Under the pieces are notes generated by a model that had not been told where the DNA came from, did not search any database, and worked only from the letters and a program-made list of their open reading frames with translations. From Streptomyces sp. HM190 (GTDB taxonomy: Bacteria; Actinomycetota; Actinomycetes; Streptomycetales; Streptomycetaceae): a DNA stretch of 64,000 bases. The DNA lies in the NCBI RefSeq assembly GCF_009857135.1, contig NZ_CP047318.1:7564001-7628000 (forward strand). Reading direction: 5' to 3'. The position numbers were made by a program, and so were the translations under genes. Positions 25,098 to 33,020 of the stretch are shown piece after piece. Position 1 is the stretch's first letter. Every line of letters begins with the position of its first letter.

Positions 25098-27152
25098 GTG
25101 ACGATTCTGGAGAGCATCCGGCAGCCGCGCGACGTGAAGGCGCTGACCGAGGCGGAACTCGGTGCACTGGCCGAGGAGATCCGGGAGTTCCTGGTGCACG
25201 CGGTCGCCAGGACCGGCGGTCACCTGGGGCCCAACCTGGGGGTGGTGGAGCTGACCATAGCGCTGCACCGGGTCTTCGAGTCACCCGTGGACCGGATCCT
25301 GTGGGACACCGGCCACCAGAGCTACGTCCACAAGCTGCTGACAGGACGTCAGGACTTCTCCGGGCTGCGCCGCAAGGGCGGGCTGTCCGGCTACCCCTCG
25401 CGGGAGGAGTCCGAGCACGACGTCATCGAGAACAGCCACGCCTCCACCGCCCTCGGCTGGGCCGACGGCCTCGCCAAGGCCCGTCAGGTGCGGGGGGAGC
25501 GGGGCCACGTCGTCGCCGTGATCGGTGACGGCGCGCTGACCGGCGGCATGGCCTGGGAGGCGCTCAACAACATCGCGGCCGCCAAGGACCGGCCGCTGAT
25601 CGTCGTCGTCAACGACAACGAACGCTCCTACGCACCGACCATCGGCGGCCTCGCCAACCACCTGGCCGCGCTGCGCACCACCGACGGCTACGAGCAGTTC
25701 CTCGCCTGGGGCAAGGACGTCCTGCTGCGCACCCCCGTCGTCGGCCACCCGATCTACGAGGCGCTGCACGGCGCGAAGAAGGGCTTCAAGGACGCGTTCG
25801 CGCCCCAGGGCATGTTCGAGGACCTGGGCCTGAAGTACGTCGGCCCGATCGACGGGCACGACGTCACGGCGGTCGAGTCGGCGCTGCGCCGCGCCAAGCG
25901 GTTCCACGGGCCCGTCCTCGTCCACTGCCTCACCCAGAAGGGCCGGGGGTACGAGCCGGCGCTCGCCGACGAGGAGGACCACTTCCACACGGTCGGCGTG
26001 ATGGACCCGCTCACCTGCGAGCCGCTCGGTCCCCCCGGCGGACCGTCCTGGACGTCGGTCTTCGGCGACGAGATCGTCCGGATCGCCGACGAGCGGGAGG
26101 ACGTCGTCGCGATCACGGCGGCCATGCTGCACCCGGTGGGCCTCGGCAAGTTCGCGGAGAAGTTCCCCGACCGGGTCTGGGACGTGGGGATCGCCGAGCA
26201 GCACGCGGCGGTGTCGGCGGCCGGCCTCGCCACCGGCGGCCTCCATCCCGTCGTCGCCGTCTACGCCACCTTCCTCAACCGGGCCTTCGACCAGCTGTTG
26301 ATGGACGTGGCCCTGCACCGGTGCGGGGTGACGTTCGTCCTGGACCGGGCCGGGGTCACGGGCGTCGACGGCGCCTCGCACAACGGCATGTGGGACATGT
26401 CCGTCCTGCAGGTCGTGCCGGGGCTGCGGATCGCCGCGCCGCGCGACGCCGAACAGCTGCGGGCACAGCTGCGGGAGGCCGTCGCCGTGGACGACGCGCC
26501 GACACTGGTCCGGTTCCCGAAGGAGTCGGTGGGGTCCGAGATCCCGTCCCTGGAACGGGTCGGCGGCATGGACGTCCTGCACCGCACCCCGGCCCTCGGG
26601 GCCCCCGAGGTGCTGCTGGTCGCCGTCGGCGTCATGGCGCGGGTGTGCCTCCAGGCCGCCGAGCTGCTGGAGGCGCGCGGTATCGGCTGCACCGTCGTCG
26701 ACCCCCGCTGGGTGAAGCCGGTGGACCCGGCGCTGCCGCGGCTCGCCGACGCGCACCGGCTGGTGGCGGTCGTGGAGGACAACAGCCGGGCGGCCGGGGT
26801 CGGTTCGGCGGTCGCCCTGGCCCTGGGGGACGCCGACGTGGACGTACCCGTACGGCGTTTCGGCATCCCCGAGCAGTTCCTCGCGCACGCCGAGCGGGGG
26901 GAGGTGCTGGCCGACATCGGCCTGACACCGGTCGACGTCGCCGGACGGATCAGCGCGTTCCTGGCGGGGAAGGGCGCGTCCGTCGAGGTCGCTGTTGCCA
27001 GGGGAGCGTCCGTCGAGGGGACCGTCGCGAAGGGCCCGTCCGTGCGGGAGCAGCCGAGGGGCGGGACCGCTCGTGGGGCGGCCTCGTCGGGCCTGCCGTC
27101 GCCGCAGAGGGATCCGATCGAGGCTGAGGCCGTCAAGGAGACACCGCAATGA
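25098..27152 (+). CDS. dxs: 1-deoxy-D-xylulose-5-phosphate synthase with a repeat-bearing C-terminal tail
   Basis: A 684-aa thiamine-diphosphate enzyme starting the MEP pathway from pyruvate and glyceraldehyde-3-phosphate. It shows WDTGHQSYVHKLLTGR, the ThDP motif GDGALTGGMAWEALNN, NDNERSYAPTIGGL, DVGIAEQHAAVSAAGLA and RAGVTGVDGASHNG. The catalytic domains end near residue 620. A further 60 residues form three 10-residue repeats (KGASVEVAVA type) and a low-complexity tail not expected in Dxs. The last 4 bp overlap the aminotransferase start. Confidence 0.95.
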   Translation: MTILESIRQPRDVKALTEAELGALAEEIREFLVHAVARTGGHLGPNLGVVELTIALHRVFESPVDRILWDTGHQSYVHKLLTGRQDFSGLRRKGGLSGYPSREESEHDVIENSHASTALGWADGLAKARQVRGERGHVVAVIGDGALTGGMAWEALNNIAAAKDRPLIVVVNDNERSYAPTIGGLANHLAALRTTDGYEQFLAWGKDVLLRTPVVGHPIYEALHGAKKGFKDAFAPQGMFEDLGLKYVGPIDGHDVTAVESALRRAKRFHGPVLVHCLTQKGRGYEPALADEEDHFHTVGVMDPLTCEPLGPPGGPSWTSVFGDEIVRIADEREDVVAITAAMLHPVGLGKFAEKFPDRVWDVGIAEQHAAVSAAGLATGGLHPVVAVYATFLNRAFDQLLMDVALHRCGVTFVLDRAGVTGVDGASHNGMWDMSVLQVVPGLRIAAPRDAEQLRAQLREAVAVDDAPTLVRFPKESVGSEIPSLERVGGMDVLHRTPALGAPEVLLVAVGVMARVCLQAAELLEARGIGCTVVDPRWVKPVDPALPRLADAHRLVAVVEDNSRAAGVGSAVALALGDADVDVPVRRFGIPEQFLAHAERGEVLADIGLTPVDVAGRISAFLAGKGASVEVAVARGASVEGTVAKGPSVREQPRGGTARGAASSGLPSPQRDPIEAEAVKETPQ
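26970..27059 (+). repeat. Three 30-bp tandem repeats coding the Dxs tail
   Basis: Units at 26970-26999, 27000-27029 and 27030-27059 share the AAGGGCGCGTCCGTCGAGG-type core and stay in frame, giving ten-residue units such as KGASVEVAVA, RGASVEGTVA and KGPSVREQPR. Degeneration increases towards the third unit. This looks like recent expansion by slippage in a tolerated tail. Confidence 0.75.
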
Positions 27153-28558
27153 CCACCGCGGAACCCGCCGCCGGGAACGAGGAGTTCGACCTCGGCAGAC
27201 TGCTCGCCGAGCGCGGCGCCGAGCGCTACGAACTCCATGCCCGGTACCTGAACCACCAACTCCCGCGCATGCTGCATACCATCGGCTTCGACAAGGTCTA
27301 CGAGCGGGCCGAGGGCGCGTACTTCTGGGACGCCGACGGGCAGGACCACCTGGACATGCTCGCCGGGTTCGGGGTGATGGGCCTCGGCCGCCACCACCCC
27401 GTCGTCCGCAAGGCGCTGCACGACGTCCTCGACGCCCGGCTCGCCGACCTCACCCGGTTCGACTGCCAGCCCCTGCCCGGACTGCTCGCCGAACGGCTGC
27501 TCGCCCACAGCCCGCACCTGGACCGGGTGTTCTTCGGCAACAGCGGTACGGAGGCCGTCGAGACCGCGCTGAAGTTCGCCCGGTACGCCACCGGGCGGCC
27601 CCGCGTCCTCTACTGCGACCACGCCTTCCACGGGCTCACCGCCGGCTCCCTCTCCGTCAACGGGGAGAACGGCTTCCGGGACGGCTTCGCTCCGCTGCTG
27701 CCCGACACCGCAGTACCGCTCGGTGATCTCGACGCACTGGCGAGGGAGCTGTCGAAGGGCGACGTCGCCGCGCTGATCGTGGAGCCCATCCAGGGCAAGG
27801 GGGTGCACGAGGCGCCGCCCGGCTATCTGCGCGCCGCCCAGGAACTCCTGCACGGGCAGCGGGCGCTGCTCATCCTCGACGAGGTGCAGACCGGGCTCGG
27901 GCGGACCGGGGACTTCTACGGCTACCAGCACGAGGAGGGCGTGGAGCCGGACCTGGTATGCGTCGCCAAGGCGCTCTCCGGCGGGTACGTCCCGGTCGGC
28001 GCGACCCTCGGCAAGGAGTGGATCTTCAAGAAGGTCTACTCGTCGATGGACCGTGTCCTCGTCCACTCGGCGAGCTTCGGCTCCAACGCCCAGGCCATGG
28101 CCGCCGGGCTCGCCGTGCTGTCGGTGATGGAGAACGAGGGGATCGTGGCGAACGCCCGCACCACGGGAGAGCTGCTCAGGAGCCGGCTGGCGGCGCTGGT
28201 CGAACGGTACGAACTGCTCCGTGAGGTGCGCGGTCGTGGGCTGATGATCGGCATCGAGTTCGGCAGACCCAGGTCGCTGAAGCTGCGCGGGCGGTGGACG
28301 ATGCTCCAGGCGGCGCGCAAGGGACTGTTCGCCCAGATGGTCGTCGTGCCGCTGCTGCAACGGCACCGCATCCTCACGCAGGTCTCCGGCGACCACCTGG
28401 AGGTGATCAAACTGATCCCGCCGCTGATCATCGGGGAGCGGGAGGTGGACCGGTTCGTCGCCGCCTTCACCGAGGTGATGGACGACGCGCACAGCGGCGG
28501 CGGGCTGATGTGGGACTTCGGCAAGACCCTGGTGAAGCAGGCGGTGGCCAACCGGTAG
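27149..28558 (+). CDS. hpnO: Class III aminotransferase of hopanoid side-chain synthesis (HpnO-like)
   Basis: A 469-aa PLP enzyme of the acetylornithine/GABA aminotransferase class. It shows FFGNSGTEAVETALKFAR, DHAFHGLTAGSLS and LILDEVQTGLGRTG (Asp for the PLP pyridine). The Schiff-base Lys is in LVCVAKALSGGYVPVGA. Members in hopanoid clusters introduce the terminal amino group to form aminobacteriohopanetriol. A region after residue 370 (FGRPRSLKLRGRWTM) is longer than in acetylornithine transaminases. The overlap with dxs places it at the operon end. The symbol is by context and similarity. Confidence 0.85.
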   Translation: MTTAEPAAGNEEFDLGRLLAERGAERYELHARYLNHQLPRMLHTIGFDKVYERAEGAYFWDADGQDHLDMLAGFGVMGLGRHHPVVRKALHDVLDARLADLTRFDCQPLPGLLAERLLAHSPHLDRVFFGNSGTEAVETALKFARYATGRPRVLYCDHAFHGLTAGSLSVNGENGFRDGFAPLLPDTAVPLGDLDALARELSKGDVAALIVEPIQGKGVHEAPPGYLRAAQELLHGQRALLILDEVQTGLGRTGDFYGYQHEEGVEPDLVCVAKALSGGYVPVGATLGKEWIFKKVYSSMDRVLVHSASFGSNAQAMAAGLAVLSVMENEGIVANARTTGELLRSRLAALVERYELLREVRGRGLMIGIEFGRPRSLKLRGRWTMLQAARKGLFAQMVVVPLLQRHRILTQVSGDHLEVIKLIPPLIIGEREVDRFVAAFTEVMDDAHSGGGLMWDFGKTLVKQAVANR

Positions 28559-28560
28559 AC

Positions 28561-28620
28561 CGTGCCCCGAGCACCCTTGCCGTGCCCCGAGCGCCCTTGC
28601 CGTGCTCCGAGCAGCTTTGC
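28561..28620. repeat. Three tandem 20-bp repeats between the aminotransferase and the XRE regulator
   Basis: CGTGCCCCGAGCACCCTTGC, CGTGCCCCGAGCGCCCTTGC and CGTGCTCCGAGCAGCTTTGC run head to tail with no gap, starting 3 bp after the aminotransferase stop. The period (20 bp) equals the spacing of the paired palindromes that follow. They may be degenerate operator half-sites or slippage products. Confidence 0.65.
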
Positions 28621-28651
28621 CTCTGAGGCAAGAAACTTGCCTCAGAGGCAA
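28617..28651. promoter_or_regulatory. Paired 15-bp palindromic operators upstream of the XRE-cupin gene
   Basis: TTGCCTCTGAGGCAA (28617-28631) and TTGCCTCAGAGGCAA (28637-28651) are each perfect 7-1-7 palindromes, differing only in the central base. Their centres are exactly 20 bp apart. The pair ends 12 bp before the first possible ATG of the regulator. This is what an autoregulatory site for a dimeric XRE repressor would look like. Confidence 0.75.
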
Positions 28652-28663
28652 AGCTTCGGCTGA

Positions 28664-29308
28664 ATGGAGGGCATGAGCCCTTCCGAGGGTACGGACCCTC
28701 CCGAGCCCGCGGCGGACGCCGACCTGCCCGTCGTCGCCCCGCAGCTGCGCGCCCTGCGCCGCCGGGCCTCCCTCACGCTGGAGGCGGCGGCCCGGGCCGC
28801 CGGGCTGTCGCCGGCGCACCTGTCCCGGCTGGAGACGGGGCAGCGCCAGCCCTCGCTGCCGATGCTGCTCGCACTGGCCCGCGTCTACGGTACGACCGTC
28901 TCCGAACTGCTGGGCGAGAGGGTCCCCGAACGGGACGCCGTCCTGCGGGCCGGTGACATGGAGGCCACCAGCGCCGGCGGCTGGACGTACTGGCAGGCGG
29001 GCGCCCCCGGACGCGGGATGCAGGCGCTGCGCGTCCACGTGCCGTACGGCTCGCAGGGGGACATCGTGCGGGTGCATCCCGGCGAGGAGTGGCTGCACGT
29101 CCTGAAGGGACGCCTGCGGCTGCGCCTCGGCGACACGGCGCACCTGCTCGGGCCCGGGGACAGCGCGCACTTCGACTCGCTGACCCCGCACCGTATCGCC
29201 GCCGCCGATCACGACGGCGCCGACCTGCTGTTCGTCCACACCCTGCTGCAGAGCCCGACCGCCGCGCTGTGCCTCGGGCCGACCACCCCGGAGGCCACCC
29301 ATGGCTGA
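28664..29308 (+). CDS. XRE-family regulator with C-terminal cupin domain
   Basis: A 214-aa protein. HTH at about residues 25-80 (LRALRRRASLTLEAAARAAG, LSPAHLSRLETGQRQPSLPM), then a cupin_2 domain (VHPGEEWLHVLKGRLRLRLG, LGPGDSAHFDSLTPHRIAA) with the metal-binding Glu/His pattern partly kept. Proteins of this type sense small ligands and often repress the adjacent operon. A second start at ATG 28673 is possible; GGAGG is nearby but very close. It lies downstream of the hopanoid genes and overlaps the membrane peptide gene by 8 bp. Whether it controls the hopanoid genes is inference. Confidence 0.85.
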   Translation: MEGMSPSEGTDPPEPAADADLPVVAPQLRALRRRASLTLEAAARAAGLSPAHLSRLETGQRQPSLPMLLALARVYGTTVSELLGERVPERDAVLRAGDMEATSAGGWTYWQAGAPGRGMQALRVHVPYGSQGDIVRVHPGEEWLHVLKGRLRLRLGDTAHLLGPGDSAHFDSLTPHRIAAADHDGADLLFVHTLLQSPTAALCLGPTTPEATHG

Positions 29309-29423
29309 CATGGAAGAGAAGTTCCCCCGCGCCCTGTGGGTGCGGCTCATCATCTACATCGCCGTCGGCCATGTCTTCGCGGCCTTCATCTACCTGCTGT
29401 TCGAGGTCGGCGCCAAGCAGTGA
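29301..29423 (+). CDS. 40-aa single-span membrane peptide (DUF6126-like)
   Basis: Product begins MADMEEKFPRALWVRLIIYI, followed by AVGHVFAAFIYLLFEVGAKQ. One hydrophobic helix spans about residues 15-35, with acidic and basic flanks. It overlaps the XRE gene by 8 bp, so the two are translated together. It resembles the short family DUF6126 that accompanies such regulators in Streptomyces (recalled). A role anchoring or signalling to the regulator is possible but unproven. Confidence 0.75.
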   Translation: MADMEEKFPRALWVRLIIYIAVGHVFAAFIYLLFEVGAKQ

Positions 29424-29464
29424 CCCGGTCGGGCGCCGGGCGGTCGCAGCACTGGCGCGACTGG

Positions 29465-30262
29465 CTAGTCGAGCAGTCGCTCGCGCAGCCGCTCCCGGTT
29501 CGCGGGGCTCAGCTCCAGGCCCTGCTCCAGGTAGGTGTCCACGTCGCCCCAGATCTCCTCGACGGTGTCGAAGGCCGCCTGGAGGTATTCGGCGCGGGCG
29601 TCGAACAGGGGGCTCAGCAGCTCCATGATCTCCGGAGAGTAGGCGCTCGGGGAACTGCTGCTGCGGCGCACCTTGTAGCGGCGGTGCTTCGCGTTCGACT
29701 CCAGGTAGTCGGCCACGATGGCGTCGCGCTCCACGCCGACCGCGAGGAGCGTCACCGCTATGGACAGGCCCGCGCGGTCCTTGCCCGCCGCGCAGTGCAT
29801 GAGCGCCGGCACGCTGTCCTCCGCCAGAGCGTGCAGCACACGGGAGTGCTCGGCCGTGCGGTGCCGGATGATCGTGCGGTAGGAGGCGATCATCCGGCCT
29901 GCCGCCTTGCCGTCGTCCAGCAGCGTGCGCAACTGCTCCACGTCGCCGTCGCGGACCATCTTCCAGAACTCGGCGCCGTCCGCCGGGTCCGAGAGCGGCA
30001 GATTCACGTTCCGCACGCCGGGCAGCGCGACGTCCGGGCCCTCCAGCCTCTGATCGGCCGCATTGCGGAAGTCGAAGATCGTGTGCAGGCCGAGGGTGCT
30101 CAGGAACGCGGCGTCGTCGTCGGTGGCGTGGGCGAGGTGCCCGCTGCGGAACAGCACTCCGTGACGCACCCGGCGACCGTCCGTGGTCGGCAGGCCGCCC
30201 ACATCGCGGAAATTGCGTACCCCGGCCAACTCGGGCTCGGTCGACGGGATCTGCTGCGTCAC
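29465..30262 (-). CDS. Protein-tyrosine/serine phosphatase (PtpB-like)
   Basis: A 265-aa phosphatase of the Y_phosphatase3 type. N-terminal ELAGVRNFRDVGGLPTTDGRRV is diagnostic. The P-loop ALMHCAAGKDRAGLSIAV carries the catalytic Cys and Arg (HCxxGxxR). The Asp general acid may lie in LSDPADGAEF. The family includes the mycobacterial lipid/protein phosphatase PtpB. The GTG start is chosen because GGGAGGAG lies 6 nt upstream. A longer reading frame extends into the alpha-galactosidase promoter and is not used. Confidence 0.85.
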   Translation of the reverse strand: MTQQIPSTEPELAGVRNFRDVGGLPTTDGRRVRHGVLFRSGHLAHATDDDAAFLSTLGLHTIFDFRNAADQRLEGPDVALPGVRNVNLPLSDPADGAEFWKMVRDGDVEQLRTLLDDGKAAGRMIASYRTIIRHRTAEHSRVLHALAEDSVPALMHCAAGKDRAGLSIAVTLLAVGVERDAIVADYLESNAKHRRYKVRRSSSSPSAYSPEIMELLSPLFDARAEYLQAAFDTVEEIWGDVDTYLEQGLELSPANRERLRERLLD

Positions 30263-30482
30263 GGGGGCTCCTCCCATCCGGCCGTCGGCGCCGATCGTCG
30301 ACGGGCACGCGCTCGACATCGCGGCGCCCCTCGACGATACGACACAGGTGCCTGCCGCAATGGGTTGTCCACAGGCGTCCGCGGTGACGGTGCCGCGTTG
30401 TCCACAGGCGGCGGTGCGCTCCCGCGACGACCTGCCATGATGTTGAAGCACGATCGCACCTGTTCGAATTTGTGAGGCCATG

Positions 30483-32555
30483 ATGTTGGACATCGCCACG
30501 GACGGCCGTACCTGGCTTCTCACGGGCCCCCGGAGCAGCTACGCCCTGCGGCTCACCGGGAACGACGAGCTGCTGCACCTCCACTGGGGTCCGCGGATCA
30601 CCCTGGCCGACGCCGAGGAGCTGGCCGCCCGCCAGGAGCTGCCCTACTGGCCTTTCGAGGCCCCCGTCGACGGCCATGAGGAGTACCCCGTCGAGGGCGG
30701 GCCCCGTTTCACCCGCCCCGCCCTCTCGGTGCGCACCGAGGAGCGGCGCGGCACCGAGTGGACCTTCGAGGAGTACGAGGCGGACGGTGACGAGCTGCGT
30801 CTGCGCTTCCTCGACGGCGACCTGCGGATCACGCTGCACTACCGGATGCGTGACGACGTCGTGGAGCGCTGGGTGACCCTCGCCAACGAGGGGTCCGCCG
30901 TGGAACTGCTGCGGGCCGACTCGGCGACGTGGACCCTGCCCCGCCGCGAGGAGAGCTGGCGTCTGTCCCAGCTGCACGGCCGGTGGGCGGCCGAGTCCCG
31001 CCTGGCGCGCGGCGAGCTGACCTACGGCGAGAAGGTCATCGGCAGCCGCCGCGGGCACACCGGGCACCAGCACCTGCCCTGGGTCGCCCTCGACACCGAC
31101 GCCACCGAGGAGCACGGCGAGGTCTACGGATGCGCCCTCGGCTGGTCGGGCTCCTGGCGGATCGCCGTGGCACAGCTGCCGGACGCGCGGGTGCAGATCA
31201 CCGGCGGTGCCGGGTACGACGAGTCGGGCCTGCTGCGGCTGGAGGCGGGCGAGACGTTCACCACTCCGGTCTTCGCCGGGCTGTGGTCCGACGGCGGCCA
31301 CGGTGGGGCGAGCCGCGCCTGGCACGCCTACCAGCGCGCGTACGTCATCCCGGACGCCGACCAGGACCGGCCGGTGCTCTTCAACTCCTGGGAGGCCACC
31401 GAGTTCGACATCTCGGAGGAGCAGCAGCGGGCGCTCGCCGAGCGGGCGGCGGCCATCGGGGTCGAGCTGTTCGTCGTCGACGACGGCTGGTTCGGGGCGC
31501 GCACCAGCGACCGGGCCGGACTCGGCGACTGGACGCCCAACCCGGACCGCTTCCCGCAGGGGCTGAAGCCGCTCGCCGACCAGGTACACGCCCTCGGGAT
31601 GCAGTTCGGCATCTGGGTGGAGCCCGAGATGGTCAACCCGGACAGCGAGCTGTACCGGGCACACCCCGACTGGGCGCAGTTCCAACCGGGGCGAAAGCGG
31701 ACGGAACTGCGCAATCAGCTGGTGCTCAACCTCGCGCGGCCGGACGTCCAGGAGTACCTGTGGGAGAAGCTCGACGCCCTGCTCTCCAGTGCCCCGATCG
31801 ACTACGTGAAGTGGGACTTCAACCGCTGCTTCACGGACGCGGGCTGGCCCGGTGAGCAGTACCCGCAGAAGCTGTGGGTCGAGCACGTGCACGCCTTCTA
31901 CGCCCTGCTGGACCGGCTGCGGGCCGCGCACCCCGGCGTCGCCTTCGAGTCCTGCTCGGGCGGTGGCGGCCGCATCGACCTCGGGGTCATGTCGCGGACC
32001 GACCAGGTGTGGACCTCCGACAACACCGACCCGTTGGACCGGCTCGCCATCCAGCACGGGTTCAGCCACATCCATCCGGCGCGGGTCATGGCCGCCTGGG
32101 TCACCGACAGCCCGAACAACCAGCTCAACGGCCGGGTCAGCTCCCTGCGGTTCCGGTTCGTCAGCGCCATGGCGGGCGTGCTGGGCGTCGGCGGCGACCT
32201 CACACGGTGGAGCGACGAGGAGCTGGCCGAGGCGCGGGAGTGGGTGGAGCTGTACAAGGAGATCAAGCCCGTCGTGCAGCGCGGCGACCTCTACCGGCTG
32301 CGCCCGCCGGTCGGAGGGTTGAGCGCCGTGCAGTACGTCCACGGCGACGAGGCGGTCGTCCTCGCCTGTCTCCAGGCACAGCACTACGGTGAGCCGCTCC
32401 CGCCGCTCCGGCTGCGCGGCCTCGACCCGGCGGCAACCTATGAATGCCGCGAAACGGGTGAAAAGTACCGAGGGGCGGTGCTGTTGCACCACGGTCTGCG
32501 GACCGGGTTGCGCGGCGACTTCGACGCGAAGGTTATCCGCCTGCGTCGCACTTGA
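30483..32555 (+). CDS. GH36 alpha-galactosidase
   Basis: A 690-aa glycoside hydrolase of clan GH-D. The N-terminal beta-sandwich is followed by the catalytic barrel with ELFVVDDGWFGAR, GIWVEPEMVN, the nucleophile in YVKWDFNR (Asp about residue 445), ESCSGGGGRIDLG and the acid/base in TSDNTDPLDR (Asp about 513). No signal peptide is visible, so it acts inside the cell on imported alpha-galactosides such as melibiose or raffinose. The second of two adjacent ATGs fits the GAGG ribosome site better. Confidence 0.92.
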   Translation: MLDIATDGRTWLLTGPRSSYALRLTGNDELLHLHWGPRITLADAEELAARQELPYWPFEAPVDGHEEYPVEGGPRFTRPALSVRTEERRGTEWTFEEYEADGDELRLRFLDGDLRITLHYRMRDDVVERWVTLANEGSAVELLRADSATWTLPRREESWRLSQLHGRWAAESRLARGELTYGEKVIGSRRGHTGHQHLPWVALDTDATEEHGEVYGCALGWSGSWRIAVAQLPDARVQITGGAGYDESGLLRLEAGETFTTPVFAGLWSDGGHGGASRAWHAYQRAYVIPDADQDRPVLFNSWEATEFDISEEQQRALAERAAAIGVELFVVDDGWFGARTSDRAGLGDWTPNPDRFPQGLKPLADQVHALGMQFGIWVEPEMVNPDSELYRAHPDWAQFQPGRKRTELRNQLVLNLARPDVQEYLWEKLDALLSSAPIDYVKWDFNRCFTDAGWPGEQYPQKLWVEHVHAFYALLDRLRAAHPGVAFESCSGGGGRIDLGVMSRTDQVWTSDNTDPLDRLAIQHGFSHIHPARVMAAWVTDSPNNQLNGRVSSLRFRFVSAMAGVLGVGGDLTRWSDEELAEAREWVELYKEIKPVVQRGDLYRLRPPVGGLSAVQYVHGDEAVVLACLQAQHYGEPLPPLRLRGLDPAATYECRETGEKYRGAVLLHHGLRTGLRGDFDAKVIRLRRT

Positions 32556-32805
32556 GTGTTCTGTCCGAAATGAAGCCGTTAATCCAACTGGCCCTGGAAT
32601 AAGGACTGCTGAGACGTAGGTGCGTGAGCAGCGTCATACCCGTGACGGACTGTCGCCGCCATGTCCACGTAATCCTCGTGCGATTCCAGGGCCGTTGGAA
32701 GGCGATATCCGGCGCCCGTTCACGGAGCGTCATCGGGATGCGCTGTAAGGATCACGCAGGGAGACGCACAGGGAATCCCGACGGTTGTCTCTGTGGCGAC
32801 AAGTC
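32556..32805. other. Intergenic region upstream of the riboswitch
   Basis: These 250 bp after the alpha-galactosidase contain no supported gene; short frames on both strands lack codon bias and ribosome sites. The region is somewhat richer in A+T than its surroundings and must carry the promoter of the riboswitch-led M23 peptidase transcript. Confidence 0.4.
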
Positions 32806-33005
32806 GCTTACGTTCACCCTCGATCCGGACGGACGCCCAATCCTGCCGCCGACCGGAGCCGCACACCGACCCGATCCACGGCAGGAGCGGGGGACCCACA
32901 GGCAGTACCGCCTGTTCCGGTCTCCGGAACGGCTAGGGGTAAAGCCGAGCGCACGCCCGGCCGGGCATCTCCAGTCCGCACCCGACAGCTCACCTCGCAG
33001 GCGCC
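32806..33005 (+). promoter_or_regulatory. c-di-AMP riboswitch (ydaO-yuaA class)
   Basis: The leader carries the conserved blocks of actinobacterial ydaO aptamers in order: CGTTCACCCTCGATCC, GAGCGGGGGACCCA, GGGGTAAAGCCG, GGGCATCTCCAGTCCG and CCCGACAGCTCACCTCGCAG. It ends 16 nt before the ATG of a LysM/M23 cell-wall hydrolase, the usual target of this riboswitch in Streptomyces. Binding of cyclic di-AMP would normally reduce expression. Edges are approximate. Confidence 0.88.
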
Positions 33006-33020
33006 GGAGAGGAATTCGCC

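Noticed and set aside
28561..28620. The three 20-bp repeats as a transcription terminator
   Set aside because: They are direct repeats, not inverted, and form no long stem among themselves.
26261..29353. 1030-codon minus-strand frame
   Set aside because: It is antisense to dxs, the aminotransferase and the XRE gene, all of which have clear motifs in the plus frames.
28773..32492. 1239-codon open frame on the minus strand
   Set aside because: It runs antisense through the XRE gene, the phosphatase region and GH36. Its translation is Arg/Gly/Pro-rich with no domain, as expected from GC-rich shadow frames.
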